NCBI GenBank assembly: GCA_033296885.1
Contig: MU863987.1
Coordinates: 1-64,000, forward strand
DNA: 64,000 nucleotides
Direction: 5' to 3'
DNA from: Triangularia verruculosa
Taxonomy: Eukaryota; Ascomycota; Sordariomycetes; Sordariales; Podosporaceae
The position numbers were made by a program, and so were the translations under genes. Below are positions 12,309 to 23,212 of this stretch, piece by piece. Under the pieces are notes generated by a model. The model was not told the DNA's origin, ran no database searches, and saw only the letters and a program-made list of their open reading frames with translations. Every line of letters begins with the position of its first letter. The first letter of the stretch is position 1.

Positions 12309-13234
12309 CTTAATATCGTTCTTTCTTTTAAACCGCTTTTATATTACGTTTACCTCTATAGGCCCTACGTACGTAATCCTTAAAACGTAAGTCTTATAAA
12401 GCCTTCTCTTTCTTTTATCGTTAGGGCGATAAGGTCCTTATATATACGTATCCTTACGCTCTTTACGGCGCTAGTATTACCGATTATCGATGTAGACCGT
12501 TATTACAATATATTCGTTAATAATTTCCGGCTACTTTTATTAATATAGTTTATCCTTAATTTCTTCCTTAAGTCCGTTATAAAATAATTATATTAATCTT
12601 TCGTTATTAATCTTACTACGGAGTATATCCGTCTTAAATACTATAACGTAGTCGGTAGTAGACTTAATCTACTTAAGATTAGCTAGTCGCTTTTAGGTAC
12701 GCCTACCTTCATTATACTTTCTAAATACCTCTTTAATCTTCTCTTCGAAGCCTTTATACGATTTGAAATACTTCTTAGTAACCTCCTCCCTTTCGTCGTA
12801 CTTATTATCGAAATAGTTTCCTAAAATCGGCTTAAACCAGGTAAGCGCCTTATCCTTGAGCCTAAACGCGGCGTATACGACCTTAGCTTCTTTATCCGGG
12901 AAATAAGAAGGGTAGTACCGAAAGTAAACTTTAAGTTAGATTAAAAATCCTCCTAGGTCTCCTTTTGTACCTCTATAGTGGTCGGGTACTTCGAGCTTGG
13001 CGCGTCCCTCTTCTTTACGTAAGGTGCCGATTTCCTGGTAAAGTATAGCGTTCTCCTACGTAAGAGTATCGTAGGAGAGGCGCGACTTATCCTTAAGTTC
13101 CTAAATACGGGTAAGGAGCTGGTCGATAGTAGGTTGGGTTAAAGTCCCCCCCTAGGTATTAGTATTTCCAGCTATAGCGTTTAACTTAGTGCTTTTAACT
13201 TATCCGATGATAGAGTTAAAGTGAGTATATAACG

Positions 13235-13637
13235 TATAACGATCCTTTGTCTAGAACCTCTGAAAGGGATACCGGTTGAAGGCGAATTTCTAGATAATAG
13301 ATCGGTATAGCTAAATAGTGTATAATAAGATGTCTTAATATAAATATAAGATACCGTGAATATAAGCTGTGATTGTATACTGCGGAACTATCTACAACTA
13401 TTTAGTTCTTCCGTATATATAGACCTGTAATTCTTATGGACTGCTGGACCGTTTATAGCGCGTTGGTCTATCGGTTCTCCTATGAGTGGTCGTCCTGGAC
13501 CGTTGGACCGACCTCCGTATATCGGTCCATCGGTCCCCCTCTGATTGACTATCTACAGGGCTCCCCGACTCCGTAGTGTTCTCTTCCTATTGGTCCTTTC
13601 GTTGCCTCTGCACCTATCCGTGTTCAAGGTTGTAACA
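13235..13637 (-). repeat. 5' LTR of the full-length chromovirus
   Basis: This is 403 bp, ending GGTTGTAACA on the plus strand immediately before the TACTT duplication. It is the gap-free partner of 6052-6454. I did not recognise a clear tRNA primer-binding site just inside it. Confidence 0.88.
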
Positions 13638-13642
13638 TACTT

Positions 13643-14140
13643 TCTATATTTCTTTTATCGAACTTTATTATATTAAAGTTTAAGTATTATTTAATATAAA
13701 TTAAGTTTTACGAAAAGTAATACCGGTCGAAGTAAAAGATTATTAAATAAAAAAAAATTCGACTTTAATAAGTAATAAAGTTAAGTATTTAATTAAATAA
13801 AAAGGATAGTTTTTAAGGAAATATTAAACTTAAGCACCTTTTATTATTTCTATAATAATAAAGTTAAAATAATTATCCGTACTTTTTATATATAATAATT
13901 TAATAAACCTAAAGATTTTTGAATAAAAGTTTAAAGGTATTTAAAATTTATAAGCGAATATAAAAAAAGGAGAAATAGTATTATATAATTAATAATTAAT
14001 TAATTTATATATTATAAGTTAATTATTAAAAATAAAGTAGTTCATTAAAAGTATAGTAGGTATTAAAGGAATCCTATTAACTTAGTAGTATATTAAAGGA
14101 CTTAGTAATAGCCTAAAATAAGGAGGGTATAGATTATTTA
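13643..14140 (+). pseudogene. Chromodomain and tail of the RIP-degraded host element
   Basis: After the full-length insertion the host frame resumes. About 13755-13810 reads KVKYLIK, stop, KG, stop, which is the chromodomain core with its Trp codon lost to a stop. The remaining sequence to about 14110 is featureless A+T, and a purine tract follows near 14115. Normal base composition returns at about 14,200. Confidence 0.6.
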
Positions 14141-14274
14141 ACGGGAGATAAATACGCGTTCAGGATTACTGTATTATTTTAAGTCTTCTTCTTCTTTTCT
14201 TTATTATGGACTTCGAGGCCATTGAAGATTATTACTGCAATTGAACCACCGTTCCAAGCCCTGTATTACAGCCC

Positions 14275-14343
14275 TTGTCACAGTTATCATTAGACGTCAG
14301 TCTAACACACTGAAGGTCTCCAGTTCGAGCCTGGACGAAATCA
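14275..14343 (+). tRNA. tRNA-Val(AAC) pseudogene lacking its 5' acceptor strand
   Basis: The 3' two-thirds is canonical: anticodon stem TCAGT/ACTGA with loop CTAACAC (anticodon AAC), T arm TCCAG-TTCGAGC-CTGGA, and acceptor 3' strand CGAAATC followed by A. The D stem is imperfect (GTCA/AGAC). The bases where the 5' acceptor strand should lie (14268-14274) do not pair with the 3' strand. It sits just outside the RIP block, so insertion or rearrangement may have removed the 5' end. A working tRNA is unlikely. Confidence 0.55.
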
Positions 14344-14492
14344 AAAACCTTTCCTTTTGCTCCCACTCCCCACCACACAGACCAAGGGACCCCTTTTGCT
14401 TCCTGAAGAATGACCTTCAAGTTCATCACACATCTTCAGAAAAGGCAGTAATATTCCCCAACACCCATCAACTGGTTGGCTATGCGTCCTAG

Positions 14493-16255
14493 TTACAAAA
14501 TCATCTTGAACATCGGATCTCTATCATCGCCACTCCCGGTAAATTGATCATATTTCCCTCTCGCCTTGTCCTTGTTGATCTTGGTGCACCAAAAGACGTT
14601 GGTGAGAATGCTAATCGAATTTCAGCTTCATTTACTTCAATAATGTGTCCAGAAAGAAAACCTACGCAAGCCAGGCATAGACCAAAAGGCCGAGGATGAT
14701 GCTATGCCCCTTGTGATACAACGGCCCATCCACACTTGGGTAAGCGAACGTCGCCACAAAGCCTCCGCAGTTTGCAATTGCGAGCTGCAGTGCGGAGGTT
14801 GTCGCTCTCTTGTAATGACCGGCCGAGTTGTTCGAATTCCACACCAGTATGCACGGCACGCTGCTGTACATCCCAATGGCCATGAGGCAGGTCATGCCGA
14901 ATCGCACGTGAGGTGAAGGGACGTTGCCAATGACAGCGTAGCCGATGATTGCGGTGAGCAGAGTAAACAGCATGACTACACCGCGGAGTTTGAGACGATC
15001 CGAAGCGAAGGCGACGGCAACGGTAACTGGTGTGGCCACGGCATAGGGGATCACGGACCAGAGCTGGCTTTGGTTGGCATTGGATGTGATCTTGAGGTCG
15101 TTGATGATTGTTGGGAGGAACAGACCGAAGCTGTAGAGACCAGATAGGATGGCAAAATAGGCAGTGGCCGTGAGCCAGACTTGGAGGTTCAAGATTCCGC
15201 GGCGCACCTCGGACCACTTCAACTTTTCTTCTCGTTCCAGGACAGGGCTGCGAAAATGTTAGCTGGGCGTTCGGAATCGGTGGTTGTTCGTCAAAGAGAC
15301 GTACTTGAACCTGTCATCACTAACAGCAGATCTGATCTTCCCTTGCAATCTCAACTGCGCGAACTCTCGTTCCTCTTGGGTCAGATACGAGGCCGTCACG
15401 ATGCTTGTCGGAAGGAAGAGGTAGGCGATGGTGCCTGCGACAACAGTCTTTCCTCTTTGTTAGCGGATGCCCCTCAAAGGGCCGATGGCATTCGACGAGG
15501 ACTTACAATGATTCCCTCCATAATAAAGATCCACCTCCAACCTTCCAGCCCGCCCCTAGGTCCGATAGCTGAAAGCCCCCGTGCCAAGAGTCCTGCATCC
15601 TTGTCAGCCAAGTGCCCCTTTTTACCCCTGACCGCTCGTCACCATCAGCTCAAGAGAAGAACTCACCTCCAAAAGCCCCAGACAAGCTGGCCGCCGTGTA
15701 AAAAACGCCAATTCTCACCGCCATCTCTTGCCGTGTATACAGCCCCGACAAGTACAGCACAATTCCTGGCAGCAATCCACCCTCGGCCAAACCCAGCACC
15801 GCTCTCACGGCAAAGAAACTGCCAAAGTTTCTCACAAACCCTAGGCACATCGTCACGATTCCCCAGACGACTGTCAAAAGCGGCAGCCATATCCGCGGGG
15901 TGATCTTCTTGAGGAGAAGGTTAGAAGGCAGCTCGCTGGCGATGTACGTCGCGTAGAACACGGCGAGACCTTGGTTGTACTGCGTGTTGGAGATGTTGAG
16001 GTCGGACTCGAGGCCAATGATTTTGGCGTTGCCGACGTTGGTGCGGTCGAGGAAGGAGCAGAGGAAGAGGAGGGACAGGATGGGGAGGATGCGGGTGTCC
16101 ATCTTGAGAAGGATGCGCTTCGTGAGGCGGGCTTCATCCTGCTCAGAGTAGGTGACGCCGCCGACGTCTTCGCGCTTGGTGGTTACGGCGCCGGTGGAGA
16201 TGCGGTCGCTGTCGGACTTTTCCAGCACGCCCGGAGGCGCCTGTTGAGATGTCAT
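14493..16255 (-). CDS. MFS transporter, anion:cation symporter (Dal5/Tna1-like) family
   Basis: A plasma-membrane permease of the fungal ACS family, whose members import small organic anions such as nicotinate, allantoate or pantothenate. The substrate here cannot be told. Five exons (16255-15667, 15592-15507, 15447-15305, 15247-14666, 14610-14493) give 505 aa, the usual family length. The first transmembrane segment begins after about residue 48 (RILPILSLLFLCSFLDRTNV). The DRTNVGNAKIIGLE block and the GLAEGGLLPGIVLYLSG block are family signatures, and about twelve hydrophobic segments follow. The last small exon supplies the C-terminal tail (ILTNVFWCTKINKDKARGKY). The retroelement block lies 300 bp downstream. 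Introns have GTGAGT, GTAAGT, GTACGT and GTAGGT donors. Confidence 0.88.
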
Positions 16256-17497
16256 CTCCAGAGAGTCTCTGTTGTCGCGTAGTCAATCGCGTAGTCGATG
16301 GCGCAAACGGCTATGGTTGGTGATGAGTTGTAAAATTCTCCGAGATCTAGTCCATTTAAGCAAAAGGTTTGCGTGTAGGAGTGAGGTTCCCGTCTTCTTG
16401 TGCCCCTCACGTTAGGTTGGTACGGTGACACCTACGGGGTCGCACATGGGAAATGGGCAGGTGATATGTAACCTGCCTATTTCTAGCTTCCCTTGGTCGT
16501 TGCCCTTTCCTCGAGTAACCTGGGACAGAGAAACCACGTTGACGTTGCTATAGCGCCCGCTTTTCTCACGCTGTCTCACCGAGCTTTTGTTATCGATTGT
16601 CGATCTTCGCGACCTGCTGGTGTCTCACTCAGCGTCGGTGATCTGATCACTGATCTCACCTCACAGGGCAGCTATTGGGAGCTTCCAGGCTCCCCGAGCC
16701 GATAGCCACGGTTACGCTAAGATATACGGGGTGCCACATAGTCGCCAGGTCATGAAATCGTAGTGACTCCCCAGAGACAGGAGTTTCAAGTTCCTGGATA
16801 CTTGAATTAACAAGATGCCATGAGGGAGAGACGTTCACAAATGACGGTTATTCCCGGCTTGGTATTTTCCAGCGGGTTACAGTGGGGCGCCGTTCTCTCC
16901 GCAGCGCCTCACCCGCTAATCGGCGGGGAAGCCCCGGATCTCAATGCCTCCCGCCAGCCTCCCACGCATAATCGCAGCAACCTTCCAGTTATGACTCAAA
17001 AAAGTAATCAAGAGCCAGAAATCTGGAAACATTCACATGCTCTCTATCAGAGGAAGCCACAATGAGACCCAAGCCGATTCTGGATGCCGAGCTTCGACTT
17101 CCTGCATCGCGTCAAGGCGCTAGGTGAGGAGACCCCTAAGCTTGACGCCCCACTCCTCCCTCCCGGCTCCCAAATCTACCTCCGGTCACCTCGGCCCTTT
17201 CCGACCCTCCATCTCCTGGTGACGTAGAACACCACTTGGCGCATCCAAAGGGAAGGAACCTGTTGATTGCAAGATCGGATGGCAGATTTGCATGCCCGCG
17301 CCCGCATCCGCGCGCCGGCCGGGTGGGTTGGCGACCCTTGTGTGTGCCTTGTGCTTGTGTTCCTGTCTGGGCGAGTTTCCTTTGCCACGGTCTTGGGACG
17401 GTGAAGTTTAAAAGCCAAGTCAATATTTTCTTTTTTTGCGGTACGGTACAGGGTCATTGAGTCTTGATTGCTTTTGTGCCGGAGGCAGAGAAGCAAG
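16256..17497. other. Divergent intergenic region, MFS transporter and CoA transferase
   Basis: No gene is supported in this 1.24-kb stretch between two divergently transcribed genes. It must carry both promoters. The one local feature I can name is the cluster of CRE-1/CreA-like and CCG-N5-CGG motifs near 16913-16937, listed separately. Confidence 0.6.
16913..16937. promoter_or_regulatory. Candidate CreA/CRE-1 site pair and CCG-N5-CGG motif
   Basis: GCGGGG (16923-16928) and its opposed partner CCCCGG (16932-16937) both fit the SYGGRG consensus of the fungal carbon-catabolite repressor, three bases apart. Directly overlapping is CCG-CTAAT-CGG (16913-16923), an inverted repeat of the triplet that Zn2Cys6 regulators bind. 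The position between a permease gene and a ketoacid CoA transferase suits control by carbon source. This is motif matching only. Confidence 0.35.
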
Positions 17498-19282
17498 ATG
17501 AGGAACATGACCAGTATCGTTGGACGGCGCGCAATTGCGCTTACATCGTCGAGGGGATCGTGTGCTAGACAGCTCCAGCTGAGCTTGAGGATCAAGACAA
17601 CAATTTCAGCATCACAGCCAAAGCATGCGATCAATTGCGCTCAATTCCGGCTCCTTTCTTACACGCGACCATGGAGGAGAGAGATCCCGGTATCTGAGCC
17701 AAATAGAGGCGATTCCAAAGTATGGGCGTCGGCAGATGAAGCAGTGGCCGACGTCAAGAGCGGCTCCGTCCTCCTCAGTGCTGGGTTTGGGCTGTGTGGT
17801 GTAGCTTGTAAGCCTCCTTTTCCACCATCAAAGAGAAAGAACCACTAATTCCGACCGCTGAAGCAACATTGATCACTGCCCTCCGCCGCCGCGGCCCAGA
17901 ATCCCTTCACTCGCTCACAGCAGTCTCCAACAATGCCGGCTCCGAAGGCCGCGGTGGGCTCGCCCTCCTAACGGAAAACGGCCAAATCGACCGCATGATC
18001 ATGTCCTATCTCGGGGCCAACAAAAAGCTCGAAAAACAGTACCTCACCGGCAAGATCGCCGTCGAGCTGTGCCCACAAGGCACCATCGCCGAAAGAATCC
18101 GCGCCGCCGGCAGCGGCATCCCAGCCTTCTTCACTCCCACCGGCGGCAACACCCTAATCCAATCCGGCTCCCTTCCCACCCGCTACTCTCCAGACGGCAC
18201 TGTCGTCGAGTTCTCGCCTCCTCGCGAAACCCGCATCTTCAACGGCAAAGCCTACCTTATGGAAACCGCCCTCCCCGGCGACGTCGCCATCCTCCGCGCC
18301 TGGAAGGTCGACAAAGCCGGCAACTGTGTCTTCCGGCACACCACCAAAACCTTTGCTCCTCTGATGGCCAAAGCCGCCAAACTCACCATCGTCGAAGCAG
18401 AAAACATTGTCGAAATCGGCGACATCGACCCCAGCGAGGTCAACCTCCCAGGAATCTACGTCGACAGGATCGTCCCGGCAACTGAACCCTCCCAAGTCGA
18501 AATCGTCAAAACACGCTCCCCAGAGGAATCTAGCAATAACCCACCAAAAGCAGAAAGCGAAGCCCAACTCAGAAGAAACCGCATCGCGCGTCGCGCAGCG
18601 AAGGAGCTAAAACCAGGTTTCTACGTCAACCTCGGCGTCGGGATCCCCACCCTCGCCCCCTCTTTTCTGCCCCCCGGACAGAAAGTCTGGATTCAATCCG
18701 AGAATGGAATCCTCGGCATGGGCGACTACCCGCTCCCAGAGGAAGTCGACCCAGACATCATCAACGCAGGCAAGGAAACCACCACGCTCATCCCCGGCGC
18801 ATCGACGTTTGACTCCTCCGAGTCGTTCTCCATGATCCGGGGCGGGCACGTGGATGTTTCCATTCTCGGTGCCCTCCAGGTCTCTGCTGGGGGGGACCTA
18901 GCAAATTACATGATCCCGGGCAAGGTGTTCAAGGGGATGGGAGGGGCGATGGATCTGGTGTCGAACCCGGACAGCACCAAGATTGTCGTTGCGACGGAGC
19001 ACACGGCCAAGGACGGGAGCAGCAAGATTGTGCAGGTTTGTCGGCTGCCGGTGACGGGGAAGGGGGTGGTTAGTACTATTATTACGGATCTGGTGAGTCT
19101 TCTAATCAACCATATGCGGCGGAGGCCGAGACTAACGAGATGAGCAGGCGGTATTCCAGGTTGATAGAAAGAAGGGGACGCTTACATTGACCGAGACCGC
19201 GCCAGGGGTGGACGTGGAGGAGGTGAGGCAAAAGACGGATGCGGAGTTTAGCGTGGCGGAGGAGTTGGAGGTTATGGAGTAG
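17498..19282 (+). CDS. Succinyl-CoA:3-ketoacid CoA transferase, mitochondrial
   Basis: The enzyme moves CoA from succinyl-CoA to acetoacetate (or another 3-oxoacid) in the mitochondrial matrix, opening ketone-body use. Three exons (17498-17807, 17864-19092, 19148-19282) give 557 aa. The N-terminus is rich in Arg, Ser and Leu without acids, like a mitochondrial presequence. The alpha half carries the SAGFGLCGV and NNAGSEGRGG blocks. The beta half carries GVGIPTL and QSENGILGMG, whose Glu (about residue 383) is the covalent catalytic residue in this family. Both halves are fused in one chain, as in eukaryotic SCOT. I chose the first ATG in frame; a second in-frame Met lies three codons later. 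Identification is firm at family level. Confidence 0.92.
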
Positions 19283-19612
19283 TCTTTTTTTGGGGAGCAT
19301 CAGAAATAGGCGTTGTTTTGGTATTTGTGATCTAGTATTTTATTGTCAGGGTCTGTATATATGCGAATAGCATTGAGACACCGATGCACAAAGCTAAAAG
19401 CATGTTTACATTATAATGAGACAGCTGTCTTCTGACGCACCCTCTTTCCAGATGCAGCTTTCTCCTTGAAGACAGGTTTTGTAGATAGAGTGCCTTGTCT
19501 TTGATGAACCTTCCTATCCGTCATTATTCATGATATGATGTATATACACTTTGCGCAACACTGGCTTGCTATCCCGCCTAGCGGAAACCCAATACATGTC
19601 AACACCTCTTTC

Positions 19613-20729
19613 TTACAACTTGCTCTCTCTCCTCCTCCCATCCTGCAGCTCCTCCTGCATCTCCTCCGCCACATTCCCCACCTCGCTCACCTCCCCATCC
19701 AACCGCGTATCGTCCTCCACCCTCTCCTCCTCTTCCGCCGCCTCCCTCTCCCACTGCGCAAAGTTCCCACCTCCAATCGCCTTGGCAATAGCATCTACAC
19801 TGCTCAACACCCACTCACACCCCTCATCCTCGGCCAACCTCTCAATCCCCTCCTCCCCCTCCGCCCCATCAATCTCAAACTCATCTTCGTTCTTGTGCAG
19901 CTCCTGAGCAATCGCCTTCTTCAGCCCATAAACATGACTCAACACCTGCGGCCCAACCCCCGTCTGCGCCCTCAAACACGCAATCGCCACCAGACTAGTC
20001 AAGCACCTCCCCAACCTCGCCTGTTTTGGGATTACCCTCTCGTATTGCGGGGGGTCAGCCAGTAACATGGCGTAATGCCCCTGGAGAATATACCCCGGCA
20101 GATCTGGATGCGCGAGGGCAAGTTTCTGGGAGAGCTTGGCGTGGAAGGGGGTGTATATTGACTTCCAGAGGCTGTTTCCTCGCGAGATGGTGTCGTTGAT
20201 GGTGCGGTTTGTGACTGTTCGGGAGGGGAGGGAAGCGAGGGAGGTGGCCCAAGGGTTGACGTCGAGGTCGGAGCGGAAGGCGTTGAGGCAGTTGATTGTG
20301 CGGGGGATGCCGTTGAAGGATATGCATTTTAGGCCGACTTCGCGGATGAGTTCGGCGAGGAGGAGAGGGGTTAGGTGTTGAGGTGTTGAGGAGGGAGAAG
20401 AGGAGGTTGGGTGGGGGACGGTGGAGGAAGCGACGGAGTGGAGGGCGGAGAGGGATTGGGGGGAGTTGAGGGTGAATGTTGCGGCGGCCTGTGGACGATC
20501 ATGTTAGCTGGGTTTGGATATGGGAAAGAGGGGAAAGGAGACGTACAGCGATTGTTATCCATGGGCGCTCGCCATATTTCCTTTCTTTGGCCTCGCGGGA
20601 GAGGCGCTGGTAGATGTTGCGGATGCGTGGTGGCGCGGTGGTGGTGTTTGGGTTGGAGAAGGGGGCGTTGATGAGCCTCTTGAGGGATGGGGCTAGGGAC
20701 CCGAGGTCCTTGAGTTTGGCTTCGGCCAT
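19613..20729 (-). CDS. AhpD-like / carboxymuconolactone decarboxylase-like protein
   Basis: Two exons (20729-20547, 20488-19613) give 352 aa. The central region (LIREVGLKCISFNGIPRTIN, then HPDLPGYILQGHYAMLLADP and TSLVAIACLRAQTGVGPQVL) resembles the fungal proteins with an AhpD-like helical fold. The CxxC pair of true AhpD peroxidases is not visible, so enzymatic activity is doubtful. The last 70 residues are strongly acidic. The start is the Met of MAEAKLKDL; the frame stays open upstream to 21137, but that sequence is low-complexity and probably 5' UTR. The gene converges with the CoA transferase gene, with 330 bp between their stop codons. Confidence 0.72.
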
Positions 20730-21799
20730 CTTGTGTTCAGTCCACCAGCTGGGAGTTTGAGGGACTGTTGAGGTGGTGGTGACGACTATCTTTGTTGAAG
20801 TTCTTGAACAGGTGAGTGAAGCGATTGTGTTTGCGGGTATCACCACCAATTGGGGTGGAAAACAGGTCGTTTTGTTTGTCAATTGGTGGAGTGTCGTCGT
20901 GGGGAGGTGGTGGAGTCGATGATGCGCGACAGAGGATCCTTGGGAGTTTCCCGCAGCGTGAGCCGAGCAACATGATTGGGTGCGCAAGGGGGAATTGGAG
21001 CTTGACCCCTGTTCTCCCCGCTTGCCGCCAAGGTTCTCCAGCAGGGACAGCCGTTTGGAGTGGGGATATTTCGAAAGGGCCCCGGGAATTCTTTTGACTG
21101 CCGATGCGGGCCTGCTTCTTCTGCTGGAGCTGCTCACTCAGGTCGGGTCTCTCACCCTTCCTGGAGCTCCAGTCCATCCACCTCGTTTGTAAAGTATTCT
21201 CATGTGGCATAACACGTGTTTTGTCTCGTTGATATCTATAATCACACACTCATCTCCAATTCTGGGCGCCGAGGTCAGACAATTGCGCATCCACCTTCCC
21301 GCACCTTGATCTACCTGCGAGCCTGGGTGGGCACAGAGGTTGCCCATTCTCGTCTTTTTTGCCATGATGGGAAACGTGTTTTATATCACTGTCGTGTTAC
21401 CCGAGAATACCGAGCTACGTTATGGTGGTGTTCAGAAACAGGTGCTGCTGTTCCATGGCTTTGGTAACAGTCCCTTCACCAGGAAAGATATGAATAGCAT
21501 AGTTTTATCCCAACCTAATGTGACCTGCTTACCTTTCCCAAAATCCCCGTGGTGTGTAGTGAGTCTCTGGTCGGGCATATTTTGGGCGTGAAACGCCCGT
21601 AGACTCAGCCTGGCAGTAGTGACCCGGGCAGAACCCCAACTGTGTGTTCTCTTCTGCTCCGTGTGCTGTGTTACTTTTCTCCTCTGTATGCATCTCGGGT
21701 TTTTTTGAGGTACGATGGCCAGAAATCGAGCGTTTGGGTCCTGGTAGTTTTCTGCTTCCATATTTGCAAACGAATCGTTACCAAGGCGCCACAGAGAGA
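20730..21799. other. Divergent intergenic region, no gene seen
   Basis: About 1.07 kb separates the starts of the AhpD-like gene and the mitochondrial carrier gene. Open frames here are short, overlap on both strands and show no domain. I see no repeat or RNA gene in it. Confidence 0.55.
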
Positions 21800-23206
21800 A
21801 TGAGCGGGCAAAAAGGAACCAAACAGCCCTTCTGGCTCGGGTGAGTTGGCCGACCCGTGTTATTTTCGTCTCTCTTGTCCGCCGGACACACCCCTTTCCT
21901 TGCCTGGCCGTACATGGGGGCGTATTAACATGTCAATTACAGCGGAGCAGCGGCTTCCATGGCAGTATGCTTCAGTAAGTATACACCCCCTTGATCAGTA
22001 TGACCAGCAGCCACGGGTTATGCCATAGTGTTCTTGTGTTAACACTATGTAGCTCATCCCCTAGATCTCACAAAGTAGTATGTTTACATGACCCCCACCA
22101 CCATCTTCGATCAAAATGTGCGATATATGTAACCACCTTCCCGTCCAGCCGCATGCAGGTTCTTCATACCCGAGCACCCATGCTCTCGACCCTATACACA
22201 TTCGCCGTTCGTGATGGTGAGATGCTTCCAACTGTTGCACCAATGGTACCTAGGAACGATAATATTTATGCTCATCAGGAATACCCTCACTCTGGTCCGG
22301 TCTCTCAGCTTCAGTCCTCCGGCAATCAACATACTCCACAGCAAGATTCGGTCTCTACACAATCCTCTCTCGTCAAATGCAGATGCAGTCCGGTACCCCC
22401 AAACTATCCACAGCCTCAACCGTTGTTTGCGCAGGTGTTGCTGGGGGCCTGGCTGGGATGATAGGGAATCCAACCGAGGTAAGTGCTCATCTATATCAAC
22501 GTCGAGTAGAGCCACTGGCTGAAGAGATAGGTGGTCCTCGTACGAATGTGCGCCGATGCTGCGAAACCAACCGCCGAACGGTTTCTCTATTCCGATGCTG
22601 TAACCGCGCTGGCACGGATTGTCAGAGAAGAGGGCATCAAGGTCTTTGGCAGGGGCCTGTCAGCTAATATTGTTAGAAGTGTCCTCATGAGTGAGTGCAA
22701 GACCCCGATAGTTTTGGAGAAGCTGCTGACCTTGGTAAAGATGTGTCCCAGATCGCACCGTAAGCTTCCATGCTCCTTCGATACTCTCTGACTGCACTGA
22801 CAGGACGGTAGATATGCCGCCGCGAAACGGACCATCCTCTCAAGGACCCAGCTACAAGACGACATTCGAACACACGCCCTAGCATCCCTCTTCGCCGGGA
22901 CAGTTGCTACGACCGCATGCGCCCCAGCTGACGTGCTGAAAAGTAGAATCCAGAGCGCTGCCAACGGCTCAACAGTTTGTCTCCTTGACTTGCGGTCCAA
23001 AGCATCTGATCTAACAATACCAGGTGTTACAAGTGGTCCGAGACGGCCTCCGACAAGAAGGCCCGATATTCCTCATGAAAGGGTGGACACCAGCCTGGCT
23101 TCGACTAACCCCTCACACCGTCCTCACATTCGTCATAATGGAGAAGCTCCAGGAGTTCGTCAACATGACAGCAGCCACACCTGTCCCAACTCGAGCGGCC
23201 CTGTGA
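21800..23206 (+). CDS. Mitochondrial carrier, dicarboxylate-carrier-like
   Basis: An inner-membrane solute carrier, probably exchanging dicarboxylates and phosphate. Nine short exons (21800-21840, 21943-21974, 22053-22077, 22149-22216, 22279-22478, 22531-22690, 22741-22759, 22812-22974, 23024-23206) give 296 aa, the standard carrier length. The three repeats are visible: HPLDLTKYRMQ in repeat one, GNPTEVVLVRM in repeat two, APADVLKSRIQ in repeat three, each a PX[DE]XX[KR]-type motif. The repeat-two variant ends in Val rather than Lys or Arg. Repeat ends show the expected LWSGL and LMKGW blocks. Correct acceptor choice was decided by frame: the CAG at 22146 and the TAG at 22809. The substrate is inferred from overall resemblance to Dic1. 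Confidence 0.85.
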
Positions 23207-23212
23207 GAGCTA

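Larger units (their letters stand above)
6052..13637 (-). mobile_element. Full-length Ty3/gypsy chromovirus, minus orientation, partly RIP-mutated
   Basis: The element is 7,586 bp with 403-bp LTRs at both ends and the 5-bp duplication TACTT (6047-6051 and 13638-13642). Read on the minus strand, it carries a gag zinc knuckle (about 12267-12308), reverse transcriptase (about 9600-10140), RNase H (about 9000-9310), integrase (about 7560-8670) and a C-terminal chromodomain (about 7388-7545). A purine-rich tract, AGAAGGAGGGG on the minus strand, lies just inside the 3' LTR (about 6460-6472). Stops and transition mutations are scattered through all domains, so it is not autonomous, but decay is far milder than in the element it sits in. 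Confidence 0.88.
98..14140 (+). mobile_element. RIP-degraded Ty3/gypsy chromovirus hosting later insertions
   Basis: The non-inserted parts (98-2692, 3384-4114, 4607-6051, 13638-14140) are one plus-strand gypsy element. Conceptual translation, ignoring stops, gives reverse transcriptase, RNase H, integrase and a chromodomain in the canonical order. The sequence is almost entirely A and T apart from isolated CG dinucleotides, and most Trp and Gln codons have become stops, which is the pattern RIP leaves. A purine tract (AAAATAAGGAGGG) near 14115 may be the polypurine tract. I could not define its own LTRs or its left end. Upstream of about 2380 the sequence is too decayed to assign gag and protease. 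The element cannot be active. Confidence 0.8.

Noticed and set aside
15181..19109. Numerous long open frames opposite the MFS and CoA transferase genes.
   Set aside because: They are shadows of GC-biased codons in the real genes. Splice sites and domains support only the annotated strand.
20730..21137. N-terminal extension of the AhpD-like protein to a Met at 21137.
   Set aside because: The extension is Ser/Thr-rich low-complexity with no targeting signal, and the Met at 20729 gives the expected start.
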